From assembly GCA_019188255.1 (NCBI GenBank), contig JAETXT010000003.1:2418001-2482000 (forward strand): a DNA stretch of 64,000 nucleotides, read 5' to 3'. The DNA is from Verticillium longisporum. Taxonomy: Eukaryota > Ascomycota > Sordariomycetes > Glomerellales > Plectosphaerellaceae. Positions 10,847 through 21,555 of the stretch are shown piece after piece. Both the position numbers and the translations under genes were made by a program. How positions within the stretch are numbered: position 1 is the stretch's first letter; each line of letters starts with the position of its first letter. The notes beneath the pieces are model-generated. The model was not told the origin of the DNA. It was given only the letters and a program-made list of their open reading frames with translations, and ran no database searches.

Positions 10847-11707
10847 TCAGACCGATTGCTGGCTCTCTCGCTCCGACTTCAACCTGGCGTCCTCCTCCTG
10901 CGTCTTCGGCACAGTGACAAACTTGGGCACCGACACGGCATTCAGCTTTCTCAATGTCTAGACGAAAAAATTAAGTACGTAATCGTTGAGAGACGAGCGC
11001 ATTCATCGACGAATGACAATAGACATACCTGGGCGACAGCACCCTCGGGAATATTGTCGTTCCACCTGTCGTCGACGCGGGTGATTTTGCCGTCGGGTCC
11101 GACGTCAATGTGCACAACGCTGTCCATGGTCTGCTCGCTCTTGATGCCCTTGACGGTGTAGCTGTTGGACAGCTTGATCTCGATCGGGTTGCCAGCGGAC
11201 ACGACCGTGTGCGACTTGAGGACAATGGGGTGGAAGAGGACGGGCAAGCCATACCACTGGGGGGCGAACTGGTCATACCCCTCGGCCTTGGTGATGGGGT
11301 CCTGGAACGTGGCATCTCTCGACCACAGGGAAAGATGCTTCAGCGTTGGGTTTCCGGTGAAGAGCTGGGCACATTGGTCAATTCTTTCTGCACATCTCGC
11401 ACCAGTGGCCAGTATGTGCTGGTGCCGAATCTCGCGAGCATGAGTGACGTACATCGAGAACGCTGCCGACGAGGACCTTTTGGTGGGAATCGAGCGAGAC
11501 GCCAGACTTTTGGACAATGTCGGTGTTCCTGATTCCGATTGACTCGAACGAGGGGCCACCCGCCGACGCGTCGGCTTGCGCCTTTGCACTCTCTGACGGG
11601 GTTCCTGCGGGCATCTTCTTGTGGACTTCAGTCGCGAATGATTTGGCGGCAGGATGGGACGCAACTTGCTTTGCGATTTTGAGGTTGCTGGGCAGAGGGA
11701 CTTTCAT
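10847..11707 (-). CDS. NTF2-like fold conserved fungal protein
   Basis: Three exons (11707-11453, 11364-11029, 10957-10847) sum to 702 nt, 233 aa, with frame kept and stop at 10849-10847. Residues 1-80 form a Ser/Ala/Lys-rich lead that could be a presequence. From about residue 85 the pattern LFTGNPTLKHLSLWSRDATFQDP, then VLKSHTVVSAGNPIEIKLSNSY and MDSVVHIDVGPDGKITRVDDRW, has the helix-plus-curved-sheet signature of the NTF2-like/SnoaL superfamily. Such proteins bind small molecules or act as scaffolds, and nothing visible fixes the ligand. Introns are 88 and 71 nt with GTACGT and GTATGT donors. It lies head to tail upstream of the exonuclease-like gene, as a separate transcription unit. Confidence 0.75.
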
Positions 11708-12353
11708 TGTGGTGAGATGGAACTAAAAAGAGGAAGAGAGAATAGTGAGACTGGCATATCACTGTTAGACATGCGGTTGTCGTCGTCTCGAGAGGCAGTG
11801 TCGCGTCACAACTGTGAATGGTGACGGCGCCTTTCCTGCGATGGTGATGATGATTGACGTCACTAGGATGATTGGGTCAAGACACCTGATGCTCGGCACG
11901 CCGCCCAGCTTTCCAACGTCGCTCATGTCTCAGGCAATCTAGGTGCATGTTTTTTTTTTCTTATTACTATTCCAGCGAGGCCTGCAACAGGCATGAGCTT
12001 GTTTGCAGCTTTTGCCTGACCCAGGTGGCGCCTTGGTGGCATCTCCTGGTGGTTGCTCACAGGGGCCGATGCCCTGAAGGGCCCCGAGGAACTTCACTGA
12101 GGGCGCCTGAGTAGTACGAACTTGTAGGGGCCCGCTGTCAGCTCCGTGCTGGCAAGAGTGTTTACATTATCTACACCATGTTCGCAGAATAGTGTACTCA
12201 TTCATCACCATGATACGCTTAAACAAGTCTAAAGAGAAAAGAGAATGCCAACAGATGACGCCCGCTCAATGCCTCGCCATGCCTACGCCAAATGCACACC
12301 CAAAAATGCTCTCCTGCCATCGTCCCGTCTCATGGCAGCACGCCCGCAGACCT
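11708..12353. other. intergenic, no gene seen
   Basis: Upstream region of the NTF2-like gene and 3' flank of the oxysterol-binding protein gene, both on the minus strand. A T run near 11950 is the only simple-sequence feature. Confidence 0.45.
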
Positions 12354-13708
12354 CTACCCCAGCGGCGTCAGCTCGCCCCTAAACGGCCTCTGCGTCTTGA
12401 GCGCAGCCTCGTCCACCCTCCAGACGCCCTTGGTCCTCTCGTCGTACAGGTGCTCCCACCCCTCCATGCCCTCGGCGAGCCGGTGGAAGACGTCGTGCTT
12501 CGCGCCGGGCGCGCTCCTGAACAGCAACGGCGCCCACGTCCTGCCCTCGTCGGCCTCGACGGCCCGCATCTCGCGCTGCGCCGTCTCGAGCTCCGTCTTG
12601 GCGGCGACCGCCGCGCGCACGTCGCCCGAGCGCAGCCCCGCCGCCACGTCCCGCCACGCGCGCTTCGACTCCCACGGATCCTGCGGGTCGAGCGGCGCCA
12701 TGTCGAGCGGCGCGACGTGCGCCTCGTCGAGGCGGAACGTGTCGAGGACGTCGCCGCGCGCGTCGCGCACCGTCCACGCGTCGGACCACACGCCCTCGAG
12801 GCTGTAGACGGGGGCGCGGCGCGGATCGTCGCGGCGAAAGACGACGGCCGTGAAGCCGTTTTTGCGCCCGCCCCAGCAGAGGCCGGCGCCCGAGAAGCGA
12901 ATCTCCGACACGTAGGCGCCCGACGAGGGGATTGTGTAGACGCCCGTGATCTCCGGGTAGAGGCGGCCGCCGAGGAAGCCGCGCACCTGCACGGCCGGCA
13001 GCGGGATGAGGTAGTCTTCGGCGTAGCGGTCAATGTGCAGCACGGCGTGGCCGACCTGGCGGATGTCGACGGTGCCGGAGAAGGACATTTCGACGCGGGC
13101 GTAGCCGTCGGCGCGGATGCCGTTGGCCGTGTCCGAGACGTGCATGGCTGTGATGGGCGGGTGGTGCGAGACCTGCTCGGAGACGAGAGTCGTCGTCGCC
13201 TTGGCCGGCGCGTCGACGAAGGACGCGAGGAAGAGCTCGCCGAGAAAGGCGTTGAGGGGCTTCTTGATGGACACGGTCGGGGATCCGGCAATGTAGAGCT
13301 GCGAGCGCAGCGACGACAGCATGTGCGTCAGCACGAGAAGGGCGCGCCGCGCTGGGTCAGGCTCCAGCGCCGGGGCTGCAAAGATGGCTGGATGCTCGGC
13401 CCAGCAGCGGCCGACTTCAACGACAGACGTCGGTGCGAGGAACATGGGAGGCGCTGTAATGTTGGAGAGGTCACCCTGCGTGGAAGCGAGGAACTGAGGA
13501 GACACGGTCAGCATATGGGCGGAGGAAACCCGGAAGGGGGGCCGGGGTGAGTGGGGCCGTCTCCGGGTGAATTGTCCGGCCCTGGGTTAGGGTTGGGTCG
13601 GACGAAATTCATTCACATGCGAGAGAGACCCCACTGAGACCCCACTGAGACTGCTGTACTCACCTGGACCAGGTCCTTGATGCGCGAGGACTTGTGCTTG
13701 GAATCCAT
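12354..13708 (-). CDS. oxysterol-binding protein, Osh4/Kes1 type
   Basis: Two exons (13708-13664 and 13493-12354) encode 394 aa; the 170-nt intron has GTGAGT and CTCCTCAG. The short first exon reads MDSKHKSSRIKDLVQ and joins FLASTQGDLSNITAPP, the conserved Osh4 N-terminal lid region. The family fingerprint EQVSHHPP sits at about 121-128, and KKPLNAFLGE at 92-101 supplies the PI4P-binding edge. There is no PH or ankyrin domain, so this is the short OSBP class that exchanges sterol for PI4P at Golgi and plasma-membrane contact sites and restrains Sec14-dependent traffic. The C-terminal half is helical and charged, as expected. The intron contains an 11-bp direct repeat (GACCCCACTGA) and a TTAGGGTTGGG stretch. 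Confidence 0.93.
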
Positions 13709-15822
13709 GACGTCGACGATGACCGTATGGCACGGGCAGACAAAACAATTGTGAGCAGAAAAATCACACCAGACGAGAGCTACGAGATGCCAAGACGAGT
13801 TTGCCAATATTTCGCAGGAGAAGAGAGGAAAAGAACGGTCAATCGTGCAACGAAACAGCAACGAGCAGACCCCCGACCCTTTGTACCCGTTTCAGCAGAA
13901 CCCCAGCGCCTGTCACAGCCCCCATCCCCATGCCAGTCCCACACTGGAACGATTCGAAACGGCGCAGGCCCATTTTGTTCGTCTCAGCTCTGACGAGACG
14001 GGGGAGAGAAAAGGTACGACAGCGTCTCAAGCTCTCGACCACGTCTGCCATGACGATGCCAACCCTTGCCTGTCCCAACTGAGGCGGCCCTTAGTAGCGG
14101 CAGCACATCGGATGCTCCTCATTCCGTGCTGTTGTCATCCAACGCAGGGGCGCAGACTTCCACGCGGCCCTTTAGTCGTAGAGACCCGGAGAGAGAGCGC
14201 ATGTGACGCCTTGATCCCCCCCCCCGGCGGCTCGTTGTTTGCCCGTGCCGCCCCATATTCGGTGTCGGGCGAACCACCAGCGTCGCATTGCCGCTGTCGC
14301 TGCCGCTGCCGCTTTTCCCTTTGAACTAGGAAATGTTTCGAGGATCTAGTTCCAATGTGGCAGTAGCTTGAGCGTCGACGACCCAGCAGCAACATTTCCC
14401 TTGCGTGTCCAACTCGATCATCCGCCTCGATCGATTTTGACTTTTGTTTGATAGAATACAACGCAACGCTATACGCCGCTGACGAGTATGTCGAGCAGTC
14501 TGGCGACTGAGCAGGCTTACGACAGCAAACTGCTGACTACGCTCCCTTTGCACTGATCAACTATACATTTTCAACCATTCCGTCTCGATATCGACGCTTG
14601 TCGTCGTGCCGCTAGCCGCATGAAAGTTCAAGAGCTTCTGGAGCGCACCGTTGTCTGGGCCGCGCGGAAAGTTTATACGTGCGCAGTGAAACGTCGCTGG
14701 GCTCAGGACTGTCGTGGTACTACGCTGCGTTGAGGCATGTTGGCGCGTCCATGGCCGGAACCATTGTGAGCTTTCCACGTCGCGGCCGTCAAGGACATTC
14801 CCTGATGCGTCCCGATGTGCACGTACGCATTGCATTTTGCTTGTTGGCCTGACAAGCTACTATATGCGTTTTGGTGGATCTTCGGGGAACTACTGCTAAA
14901 AAATATGGATTTCCTTACAAACGCGACGAGAGCCCCCTTCTTAAGTCGTATGAAACATCTCCACCATAGCATCAGTAGAACACCCGCATGAAGCAAGCTA
15001 CGCATACAAAGTACACAGGCGGACCGTGCTGACTTCTGGCGACCTGTAGGATCCTTATCAGGTGTCTTGCTAGGTACATCTATACTTGGGAACCCTTCCA
15101 GTCAATCGTTGCGAAACATATGAACGCTTCTTGCCTCGGGCCAGCTTTTTCCCTTACTCATGTTTCCCTTAGACTCATGCCCAGTTTGAACAGAGACTGT
15201 TGTTCCCTCTACAACTGTACCTTCCTCGTCGAACATGGCGTCCCTATCGCTGAGTGGTTGTTGACCACTTGGCCTACCAACAAACGGAAGGCGTAAACAA
15301 CCTCACAACAACATGATGGATTGCCTTCCAATGTCCCGCCACAATAGCCAGGCTTAGTCTCGGTGAAACCTCTCCTCTCCTGCCGACAATATCGCCGTCG
15401 GTGCCGTGATCGCTCAGACGACCAGGAACCGCCGTAGAGAAGTCTTGCTTCTTGAACGATCTGCAAACGCAAAATAGCACCATGGCGTGGTCGAGATGTC
15501 TGCATGCGAAGTAGAGCAGTCTGATGCCTCGATATACGATGAATTTTCAAGGAGGCGGAGCAAAATAAATGGGGTTCACACCTTGGAGGTTCTACGTATG
15601 CTGAAGCCGCTACCCTGTGTACTGACAAGCCTGCTGGTGAAGGATGACCCTTCGAACACTCCTAAGGTCAGATCCAAGTGACACGCACTCACTATCCATC
15701 ATGACGACCCTATAGCAACTGCAGAAGTCAAGGCACGCGCTGGCTCAGAGCCTGATGGATTCTCTCAGATCCAGGAAACAGAAGCATACACCCAAAGACG
15801 CCGCACTCGTATATCGTCCTCA
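13709..15822. other. intergenic, no gene seen
   Basis: A 2.1-kb stretch between the OSBP start and the 3' end of the F-box gene. The open frames are short, of odd composition and overlap on both strands. A CGCTGC/CGCTGT-type short repeat occurs near 14288-14312. Nothing else is supported. Confidence 0.45.
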
Positions 15823-17163
15823 TCAGGAACATCCCGTGATTCTAAGCAGCCCTCCCATCCGTCCGCTCCGCCACTCGCCCTCCTGCCTCGCCTCGATTTC
15901 TGCCCTCGCCCCCTCATCTAGCCAACTCCGCCAAGCAAAGAAGTCCCCTGTCGTCTTGGGCGCCATCATCATTGCCAGTTCCCCCGGCGGAGCATCAACC
16001 AGCCCAAACGCAACGAGCCGCTGCCGGTCCCAGAGCCCGAACCCCAACGCGCGGAACGGCCTGAACGACACGGTCCGGATCGGGGAGCGCACATTCTGGG
16101 ACAGCAACTGCGCCCACTTGTAACCGTACGCCTCGAAGCCGAAGCGCGCGCGAAAGTCGCCTCGTGGAGGGTGCGGCACATCGGCTGGCCACACATTTGT
16201 CGTCTCACCAAGGGCTGTCACCTCTCTGGTCGTTGACGCCAAAGGCTTGGGCAGCTGTAGCGGATATTCGCCGAGCGGACCGGTGCTCGGCGCCGAAAAG
16301 GGGTGCCCGATGCAGCTGTCAGCGAGGGGCTTGCCCTCGAGGTGATGGACGTAGTAGAGCGCCGTGAGCACCTCCTCTGAGTAGACCGTCGGGTGGCCGA
16401 ACCAGGCATTGACATCCATGGCCCATATCTGCTCCACGTCGTGCGCTGTCCATCCCAAGCGGCCCTCCTTCGCCGCATTTCGGAGCTCATAGATTACTTG
16501 GAGGTTCCAGAGACCACGCGTCATGTGCTGCATTTCATACCAGGATGGTGGACCACCTGATTCTGGTCGGTACGGGCGGCCTTCAAATCGCTGTGACCAA
16601 GGGAACCCGCGTGGCGGTTGCAAGTACTCGGAGCTCGCGTCGGCGAGATGCTCTGCATTGATGGACATGCACCGGTCATGAAAGAATTGGAAGCCGCCGG
16701 TGGCAATGCTGGCAATACGTCGTGCGAGAAAGAGCAGTTGCCTTGCTGACAGGCCGTCGGGGGACTCTCGTAGAGTCGCTCGTAGCGACAACCCCGTCAA
16801 GGGCCCTGGCTCCATGGTACCAAAGTCCTTCTCCTTCCTGCGTAGGTATGAATCGAGAAAGGAAGCAAAGTTGGGCGCAGGTGGATTGGATGGCGTCGAC
16901 TGGCGGATGCGAGCCACGAGACGCACAATGTGTGGAATGCGTGGCGCCGTTAGAAGCTCAGGGGTGACAGAATTGGGGAGCACATATTCAAGGATTTCAG
17001 GGCCAAATTCGTCAAAAATGCGAGAAGCACTGGGGGCGGCCACGATCAGGTTGTAGATGGAACGCATGTCGCAGAGCCTGAACAGGATCTCGAGCGTCAC
17101 CTCGCAGGGGAGGTCTTCAAACGAGACGCCCATAGGGCTTCTTGCCAATACCAGCGATGCCAT
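15823..17163 (-). CDS. F-box domain protein
   Basis: Single exon of 446 aa. Residues about 14-50 (FEDLPCEVTLEILFRLCDMR and on) match an F-box: LP.EV...IL..L followed by a second amphipathic helix. F-box proteins bind Skp1 and bring substrates to SCF ubiquitin ligases. The remaining 390 residues have no LRR, WD40 or Kelch pattern and form a fungus-typical variable region rich in Trp, Pro and Arg, so the substrate is unknown. The start Met at 17163 is followed by another at residue 11 just before the F-box; either is possible. No introns are needed. Confidence 0.82.
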   Translation of the reverse strand: MASLVLARSPMGVSFEDLPCEVTLEILFRLCDMRSIYNLIVAAPSASRIFDEFGPEILEYVLPNSVTPELLTAPRIPHIVRLVARIRQSTPSNPPAPNFASFLDSYLRRKEKDFGTMEPGPLTGLSLRATLRESPDGLSARQLLFLARRIASIATGGFQFFHDRCMSINAEHLADASSEYLQPPRGFPWSQRFEGRPYRPESGGPPSWYEMQHMTRGLWNLQVIYELRNAAKEGRLGWTAHDVEQIWAMDVNAWFGHPTVYSEEVLTALYYVHHLEGKPLADSCIGHPFSAPSTGPLGEYPLQLPKPLASTTREVTALGETTNVWPADVPHPPRGDFRARFGFEAYGYKWAQLLSQNVRSPIRTVSFRPFRALGFGLWDRQRLVAFGLVDAPPGELAMMMAPKTTGDFFAWRSWLDEGARAEIEARQEGEWRSGRMGGLLRITGCS

Positions 17164-19691
17164 CGCAATGGTGCTGGCTCAGAAAGAAGAGAATGGTGAA
17201 GAATCACAATCAAAGGAGGATGTGGGAGCGAGGTCAAGATGCCGGGGGTCGTGGCGCTGTCGCGACCGAGACATGCGGATCCCCGCAGGGTATGAACCGG
17301 GGATGACAGCCAGTCGAGCTTGGTTCTCCAACTTAAGCTCGAGCTCGGAGTGCAGGCCCAAGCTCAAGCTGAATCAGACTGCCGTGCCGAGCGGACGGGA
17401 ACGTAGGCATGCCACAATGACGACACCAAGGTATTGCCGAAGGGGCGCCACTAGCATGGTTCCGGCGACGTGATGAACAAGGTCAAGACGTGGGATGGGG
17501 CAAGACAAGTAGGACAAACACTCTGATGGACGGTAGCGCAGAGGCCTGGACTTCTGGCGAGTCAAGTCAAGTTGACCAAGCGAGCAGGCGTTCGTGGTTG
17601 AGAGCGGGGTAATGATCCGTGGTCTCGAGAGACACACGGGGCCGAAGGAGCAGGCTCGTGATGCGGCACCCGAACGGGCCCGCTCGCTGTGTTGCAAGAG
17701 AGGGTGTGTCGGCGGGCTCTTTGATGGATGGATTCGCTTGCCGAGAGCTGAAGTTTGATGGAAGCGAGGCTTCGGCCGACGACTGCCGGACCAGTAGTGT
17801 TCTTAGCCGCGCCCATTTGGTGTAGCCAGCGTAATCAGGCATCGCCTGTGTGACCGGCTCAAGGCTTGCTTGTCCCTCCACCGTGCTCAACACTGCTTGG
17901 AATAAAACTTCCATGCCAGCTTCCTTCCCAACGCACGGAATGGACGTCCATTGCATCATCAGGCTCAAGCCAAGAAAGACTGACGCTGCTCGCTTGCCGG
18001 AAGCGATCAGCGGTGAGCAAAAGCCTAGGCAAAGCCTGGTCGAAGCACTGACGTGCACCCTCTCAACATACACAATCGAGACATATTGGGCCTAGGGATG
18101 ATCGCTGTCCGCCTGCATCCTCAAGAGTCAGGCAACTGATAAACGAAGGTGCTCTGTCATCGGGGATGACGCCTGGTGTCATCGCAATCATATCTGTGAG
18201 CGGGATGACGAGAACAAGAACTATTCCTCGAAAGCCCCTTGTTTCGAAGGAAAAATCGACTCCAGCACCGGCAACTCCCGTGGCTACTCTTCTGGCGGCA
18301 AGGGCTCATGTAGTTGGGAAGTGTCCAAAGCGATCGCGTGGGGGCTTTAAGTATGGTCGTCGGTGAAGATACCTTTCGGTTGTTGTTCAAGCAGCGCGAA
18401 TGAGTGATGAAGTCTCGGATGCATCTGGAACTCGCTATCCATGACGATGGCACGGCCAATATCTGTAACGAACTGTAGCAACAATCGTATTAGCGGGGTT
18501 CGTTACTTCCCGTGATCGAATTGGGAGCACATGAGGACGAAGACGCAGAGAGTGAGATTCGCTCGGAGCGAGAAGGTTGGCCCTGGCCTCCAGACTTCCG
18601 AATAGATTCGTCTGTATCCAGTGGCATCAGTAGCCATGTCAAGCCCCGTGGGCCGTTAGCAACTTGACTGCAACGGACAGGATCTTCTCCCCGCCTATGC
18701 ACCCGAAAGGCAATGACAAAAACCCCCAGAAAGCGGAGGAGACAATACTGCCTGGCTCGTTGTAGGCCTGGAGTCTTATCCTAGACTTGATTCGCAGCTG
18801 GCCGGACCACGCTCACGAGCGCATCTTGCGAAGTCGGAAAGTGTCAGAGCAGGCCTGCGTCCAGATTTTGGTGCCCCAAGACCCTGGATCATAGGGCTTG
18901 CTGTGCTATTTGCACGGCATGCTGGCGCACAAAGTCTTGCGCAACCTGACAGTAAGTTTCTGCAGGCAGAGGGCACTTTGAGGCCAGGGCATAGAGCAGC
19001 AGGGTCGCCATGTCTGGACGAAGCCAGCTTGCGCGTTGGGTGCGTTCCACTAGCAGAGCATTGAAACTCTGCGCCGTGACTTGAAGAAGACCTTGAATCA
19101 TTGCGCAGCGCGGGCACTCGAAGGCGGGGTCTCAGCCTAGTGTATCCGTCGTGACATTGCAACGCGGGCCGAGCCGTTCAGCCACTCTTCTGCTTGATAT
19201 GGAGGATGGGTGTACAATATCGAAAGCATCATCGATCAGGATGTTGCCGTCTTTTTGTACACGAATTGACAGCAGTGGCGTCCATTTCGGGCGACTGAGA
19301 GGACCGTGTCAGTCGAGGTCTTGAGGGATTGCAAAGTGTGCCGCGTCTCGTATGGCGGGCACTCGCCTGCGGTGACCTGCTTGTCCAGGTGAAGGAGAAA
19401 ATGACAAAGAGCACAAAAGCGTCTGTCTAGGTATTCAATGATTCGAGGCCAATGTGTGCTCCCGGACGGCGAGCCATAATTCAATGGTTGTCTCTGTGTT
19501 GATGTTGAAGCTGGAAAGAGGCACCAGGCAGGGCATGGAGGGGTAGGAGAGACGCCGATGTGGGGTTTAGGCTGATCGTACGGGTGAATCGAAGAAGCTC
19601 AACCTTATCAGGTCGCTTATCGTACTGACTGGAGGGAGAAGAATCAATCAACAGGATCAAGGGCGTAAGGTATGGGGGTTCAATGTTGGTG
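17164..19691. other. intergenic; possible decayed regulator relic
   Basis: No intact gene. On the minus strand between 19484 and 18889 two protein-like fragments occur, one with CALCHFLLHLDKQ and TLQSLKTSTDTVLSVARNGR, another with CPRCAMIQGLLQVTAQSFNA. Their order and spacing recall the C-terminal region of AflR-type Zn2Cys6 regulators, but no zinc cluster or joining exon structure could be built. A second protein-like minus-strand frame lies at 18073-17567. These may be relics or unrecognised exons. Confidence 0.25.
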
Positions 19692-19693
19692 TA

Positions 19694-19739
19694 ACGTAAT
19701 CCACAAGCGAGTGGTTCACCCAAGCGAGTGGTTCACTTC
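19694..19739. repeat. left terminal inverted repeat (46 bp)
   Basis: Starts ACGTAATCCACAAGCGAG. Inside, a 16-bp unit, CAAGCGAGTGGTTCAC, occurs twice in tandem, which looks like a doubled transposase-binding site. Confidence 0.93.
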
Positions 19740-19791
19740 GCCCGGGCCCACGACCTACACCTGAATTCTACAGATTCCACCTCCGCCCGCG

Positions 19792-21446
19792 ATGGAGACT
19801 CTTTCAAAAGAAGGTCAATTATTCCTTGCTATCCAAGCTATGGACAATGACCCGAACCTAAGCGCCCGGAGTGCTGCGAGGATCTACACCGTCCCCTTAA
19901 CGACGCTCCTCCGACGCCAGAAGGGCAAACCCTCCCGACGCGAAAGCCCGCCCAATTCTGCCAAATTAACAGTACTAGAAGAGAAAACTATTGTCGAATA
20001 TATCCTTGACCTAGATGCGCGATCTTACCCTCCCCGGTTGGGTGAGGTCGGAGATATGGCGAATCGCCTGCTTGCCGACCGTGACGCGCCACGCGTCGGG
20101 AAGAACTGGGCCGCAAACTTCGTCAAACGGCAACCAGAGCTCCGGACGCGTTTCTTTCGCAAGTACGACTACAAGAGGGCCCAATGCGAAGATCCGGACG
20201 CGATAAACGCGTGGTTCCGCCTCGTGCATAACATGATCGCCAAGTACGGCATCCAAGAGGCTGACATGTACAACTTTGACGAGACCGGCTTCCAGATGGG
20301 CGTTATCGCCAACGGAATGGTCGTGACCAGTTCGGAAAGACGGTCCAATGTGAAGATGAGGCAGCCAGGCAACCGGGAATGGGTTACGGTGATCCAGGGC
20401 GTTGGCGCGTTGGGTTTCTCCGTCCCGCCGTTCATCGTGGTTTCGGGCAAGTACCACCTCTCGAGCTGGTACCAGGACGACGCGATTTCTCGCGACTGGA
20501 GAATCGCAACATCTCCAAACGGCTGGACGACGAATGATATTGGTCTGGAATGGATTCGGCATTTTGACAGGCATACAAAGTCCCGTACTTCGGGCGGTTA
20601 TCGCCTACTGATCCTGGATGGCCACGAAAGTCACCACTCGGTCGACTTCGAACTCTACTGCAAGGAGAACAACATCATCACACTCTGTATGCCTCCTCAT
20701 TCGTCACATCTACTCCAGCCTCTCGATGTTGGGTGTTTTGGCCCACTAAAGAAAGCATACGGTCGGCAAATCGAGGATAGGATGAGGGCGGGTACAACGC
20801 ACATCAGCAAAGAGGACTTCTTCCCGGCGTTTTCGGCTGCATTTCAGCAAGCAATGACAGAAAAAACATCCAGGGAGGCTTTCGAGGAGCGGGGCTTGTC
20901 CCCCATAACCCGGAAACAGTCCTGTCAAAGCTGGATGTGAGGTTGAGGACGACGACGCCTCCGGGGACGTCCCACGGGGAGCGTGATTCTTGGGTCTCTA
21001 AGACGCCCACTAACCTGCTCGAGGCAGGTTCCCAGACTGACTTCATCAAAGGGCGAATCTCACGCCACCAGGGAAGCTCCCCAACGTCAATTTTAGATGC
21101 TGTTGACTATCTTGCGAAGGGGACGCGGGGTGTTATGCACCAGATCGCTCTTTTGAAGTCAGAGGTTATGATCCTTCGAGAGGAAAATGCTACACTAAGC
21201 CGACGCCGGAGGGCCAAAAAGCTACGTCTCCGGGAAGGAGGAAGCATGGCTGTAGGCGAGGGACAGGACAAGATTGCTCAGAAGGAAGTAGATATCCAGA
21301 TAAAAGAGGAAACGCTGCAGAACCCGGGTCCCGCGTCGTGGTCCCAGCCGAAGAAACGATGCTGTAGCGTATGCGGGAAGACCGGCCACAACGCGAGAAC
21401 TTGTCAGGTAGCTATCTCATCGTCTGCAAAAGACGAGGAGGAGTGA
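19792..21446 (+). pseudogene. Fot1/pogo transposase, frameshifted
   Basis: The first frame (19792-20940, 382 aa) holds an N-terminal helix-turn-helix (ARIYTVPLTTLLRR), a CENPB-type DNA-binding region near 60-130 and a DDE_1 endonuclease core with D163 (YNFDETGF), D276 (LDGHESHH) and D312 (LQPLDVGCFG), giving the DD35D spacing of pogo/Fot1. The second frame continues the same protein to 21446: a typical tail with HQGSSPTSIL, a leucine-rich helix, RRRAKK and a zinc knuckle CCSVCGKTGHNARTC. The two are offset by one base: a single base appears to be missing near 20883, and the first frame then runs into a TGA at 20938-20940. The catalytic core is complete, so this is either a recently inactivated copy or an assembly indel. 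Confidence 0.9.
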
Positions 21447-21507
21447 TTTTAATTGATTTACGGCGTTTGGGTTGAGGTTTTCCTCGGAATGTTTGTCGGG
21501 TCGGGGT

Positions 21508-21553
21508 GAAGTGAACCACTCGCATGGGTGAACCACTCGCTTGTGGATTACGT
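21508..21553. repeat. right terminal inverted repeat (46 bp)
   Basis: The reverse complement matches the left repeat at 45 of 46 bases. It too carries the doubled 16-bp unit, with the single mismatch inside the inner copy. TA follows at 21554-21555. Confidence 0.93.
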
Positions 21554-21555
21554 TA

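Larger units (their letters stand above)
19694..21553 (+). mobile_element. Fot1/pogo-type DNA transposon
   Basis: An 1860-bp element bounded by 46-bp terminal inverted repeats (19694-19739 and 21508-21553, one mismatch) and flanked by TA on both sides (19692-19693 and 21554-21555), as expected of Tc1/mariner/pogo insertion. It carries one transposase gene on the plus strand, broken by a single frameshift. Base composition is normal for the host and shows no RIP-like conversion, so it is younger than, or escaped, the mutation that destroyed the neighbouring copia copies. The left flank is ordinary GC-rich DNA; the right flank is RIP-mutated copia copy A. Confidence 0.93.

Noticed and set aside
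12192..13550. 452-codon plus-strand frame across the oxysterol-binding gene
   Set aside because: Arg/Ala/Leu-rich antisense shadow of a GC-rich gene whose minus strand carries unmistakable OSBP motifs.
13584..13597. GGGTTAGGGTTGGG considered as interstitial telomere repeat
   Set aside because: Only about two degenerate units inside the OSBP intron; too short to call.
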